The notes under the pieces: generated by a model
Databases searched by the model: none
What the model saw: only the letters and a program-made list of their open reading frames with translations
What the model was told of the DNA's origin: nothing
Program-made: the position numbers and the translations under genes
Assembly: GCA_026008535.1 (NCBI GenBank)
Contig: BRKX01000018.1
Coordinates: forward strand, 21,026,088-21,090,087
Source of the DNA: Perilla frutescens
Lineage: Eukaryota; Streptophyta; Magnoliopsida; Lamiales; Lamiaceae
Reading direction: 5' to 3'
Length of the DNA stretch: 64,000 bases
Shown here: in pieces, positions 62,860 through 64,000 of the stretch
Layout: each line of letters opens with the position of its first letter
How positions within the stretch are numbered: position 1 is the first letter of the stretch

Positions 62860-63400
62860 ACTTCGGGTTCTATTAGTTACTCCGACGCTCAAGTCAGTAA
62901 ACAAACCTTTAAGAAATAAGAATTTTGAAAGACAAATAAAAGATCGGATACATTACTCTTCGTTCGTGAGGCCGACTTCGAGATCGACGCCTCGTTGACT
63001 TTTGTGGGTCGGGAACCCTGTGCTTCGGGTTCTGTTAGTTACTCCGACGCTCAAGTCAGTAAACAAACCTTTAAGAAATAAGAATTTTGAAAGACAAATA
63101 AAAGAGTGGATACATTACTCTTCGTTCGTGAGGCTAACTTCGAGATCGACGCCTTGTTGACTTTTGTGGGTCGGGAACCCTGTGCTTCGGGTTCTGTTAG
63201 TTACTCCGACACTCAAGTCAGTAAACAAACCTTTAAGAAATAAGAATTTTGAAAGACAAATAAAAGAGCGGATACATTACTCTTTGTTCATGAGGCCGAC
63301 TTCAAGATCGACGCCTTGTTGACTTTTGTGGGTCGGGAACCCTGTGCTTCGGGTTCTGTTAGTTACTCTGATGCTCAAGTCAGTAAACAATCAATGAAAT
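62860..63400 (+). repeat. 162-bp tandem repeat, about 3.3 copies
   Basis: Units are marked by CTCTTCGTTCGTGAGG at about 62956, 63119 and 63280 and share GGGTCGGGAACCCTGTGCTT and CTCAAGTCAGTAAACAAACC. The block separates integrase from the antisense accessory gene. Confidence 0.88.
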
Positions 63401-63442
63401 ATAAAACAAAAAAGGAGAAAAAGAAATGGAAGGTCGAAGAGT

Positions 63443-64000
63443 TTAGAAATGATACTGTTTCAAGTGGATGGCGTTCCAGCCGTTGGTTATCGAACGCCCT
63501 TCTTTTGATCGAAGTTTATAAGCACCATTCCCTATGACTTTCTCGATCTCATAGGGGCCTTCCCAATTCGGGGCTAGTTTCCCTGCTCCGACTTCTTTTG
63601 TGTTCTGGAACACCTTCCTTGACACCCAATCTCCTGTCTTGAATGTCCTTAGTCTTGTGTTCTTATCAAAGTGTCTCTTTATTTTCTGTTGGTAGGCAGA
63701 TATTTTTATTGCGGCTTTATCTCTGAGTTCATCTATGGTGTCAAGGTTGACTTCGAGCTCGGAGTCGTTGGTTTTACTCGACCATTGAGTTCTTGCCGAC
63801 CCTATTTCTGCTTCTGCCGGGAGGACCGCTTCCGAACCGTAAGTGAGGGCATAAGGGGTCTCTCCCGTAACAGTTCATGCAGTGGTTCGATAAGACCAGA
63901 GGACTCCTGGGAACTGTTCGACCCATTGTCCTTTGTGTTCGGGGAGTTTCTTCTTCAAGGTGTTCAGTATTGTTTTGTTAATAGCTTCGGCTTGGCCGTT
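63443..64000 (-). pseudogene. Ty3/gypsy integrase, C-terminal part
   Basis: The minus strand reads NGQAEAINKTILNTLKKKL at the window edge; the Glu in NGQAEA is the third catalytic residue of the DDE core. TPYALTYGSEAVLPAE, a HFDKNTRLRTFKTGDWV segment and the C-terminal KLAPNWEGPYEIEKV with GAYKLR and WNAIHLKQY follow. The stop is at 63443. A TGA near 63878 replaces an expected Arg (SYRTTA, stop, TVTGETPYAL), so this copy is non-functional. The N-terminal parts are outside the window. Confidence 0.92.

Larger units (their letters stand above)
59290..64000 (-). mobile_element. Ty3/gypsy LTR retrotransposon, 3' part
   Basis: Integrase of the Ty3/gypsy type is on the minus strand at the right edge, so gag and the rest of pol lie beyond the window. 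Downstream of integrase come a tandem repeat block, an accessory gene on the opposite strand, and a probable 3' LTR region with its own tandem repeats around 59290-60300. LTR borders could not be fixed. Extra ORFs in reverse orientation downstream of pol are known in some Tat-lineage plant gypsy elements. Confidence 0.7.

Overview
The window is plant nuclear DNA, almost certainly from a eudicot. It holds intron-rich genes with close plant relatives: a V-ATPase subunit C, a plant sialyltransferase-like protein, a SAM-domain protein and a serine palmitoyltransferase subunit. These sit in AT-rich intergenic DNA full of LTR retrotransposons, CACTA/hAT/MULE-type DNA elements and microsatellites. 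The species cannot be fixed from the sequence alone.

Layout: (1) 1-15934 is a very large Ty1/copia retrotransposon read on the minus strand. Its upstream LTR is 14164-15934, with the primer-binding site at 14145-14161. Gag, protease, integrase, reverse transcriptase and RNase H lie between 14075 and 8887. They are followed by about 8 kb of extra coding DNA holding three diverged tandem copies of one accessory gene (8079-5445, 5077-3212, 2538-820), then a polypurine tract and the start of the second LTR, which the window edge cuts. All reading frames carry lesions. (2) 16487-23066 is a non-coding block of nested tandem repeats (CCGGTAT palindromes, 442-bp units, modules with a CGGTCATAACTTT core), apparently bounded by imperfect inverted termini. 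(3) 24510-25753 is a MULE-like element with long inverted ends. (4) 28012-50030 is the genic island: VHA-C (minus, 11 exons), SIA2-like glycosyltransferase 29 (plus, 12 exons, head-to-head with VHA-C), a one-exon SAM-domain gene (plus), and an LCB2 gene (minus, 12 exons) with several disabling changes. (5) 51631-57345 holds small DNA transposons: a hAT MITE, a foldback MITE, CACTA elements and a tRNA-like SINE segment. (6) About 59290 to the right edge is the 3' part of a Ty3/gypsy element whose integrase is on the minus strand, while an intron-containing accessory gene downstream of pol is on the opposite strand.

The best candidate for something undescribed is the copia element. A full length of about 17 kb is implied. 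It carries three paralogous accessory genes with predicted nuclear (basic-cluster) proteins, each preceded by a promoter-like block, and has a 44-bp tandem array rich in MYB-core words in the U3 part of its LTR. The host genes act in unrelated processes (vacuolar acidification, Golgi glycosylation, sphingolipid synthesis), and nothing suggests they work as a cluster. All calls come from reading the sequence; no database search was run.
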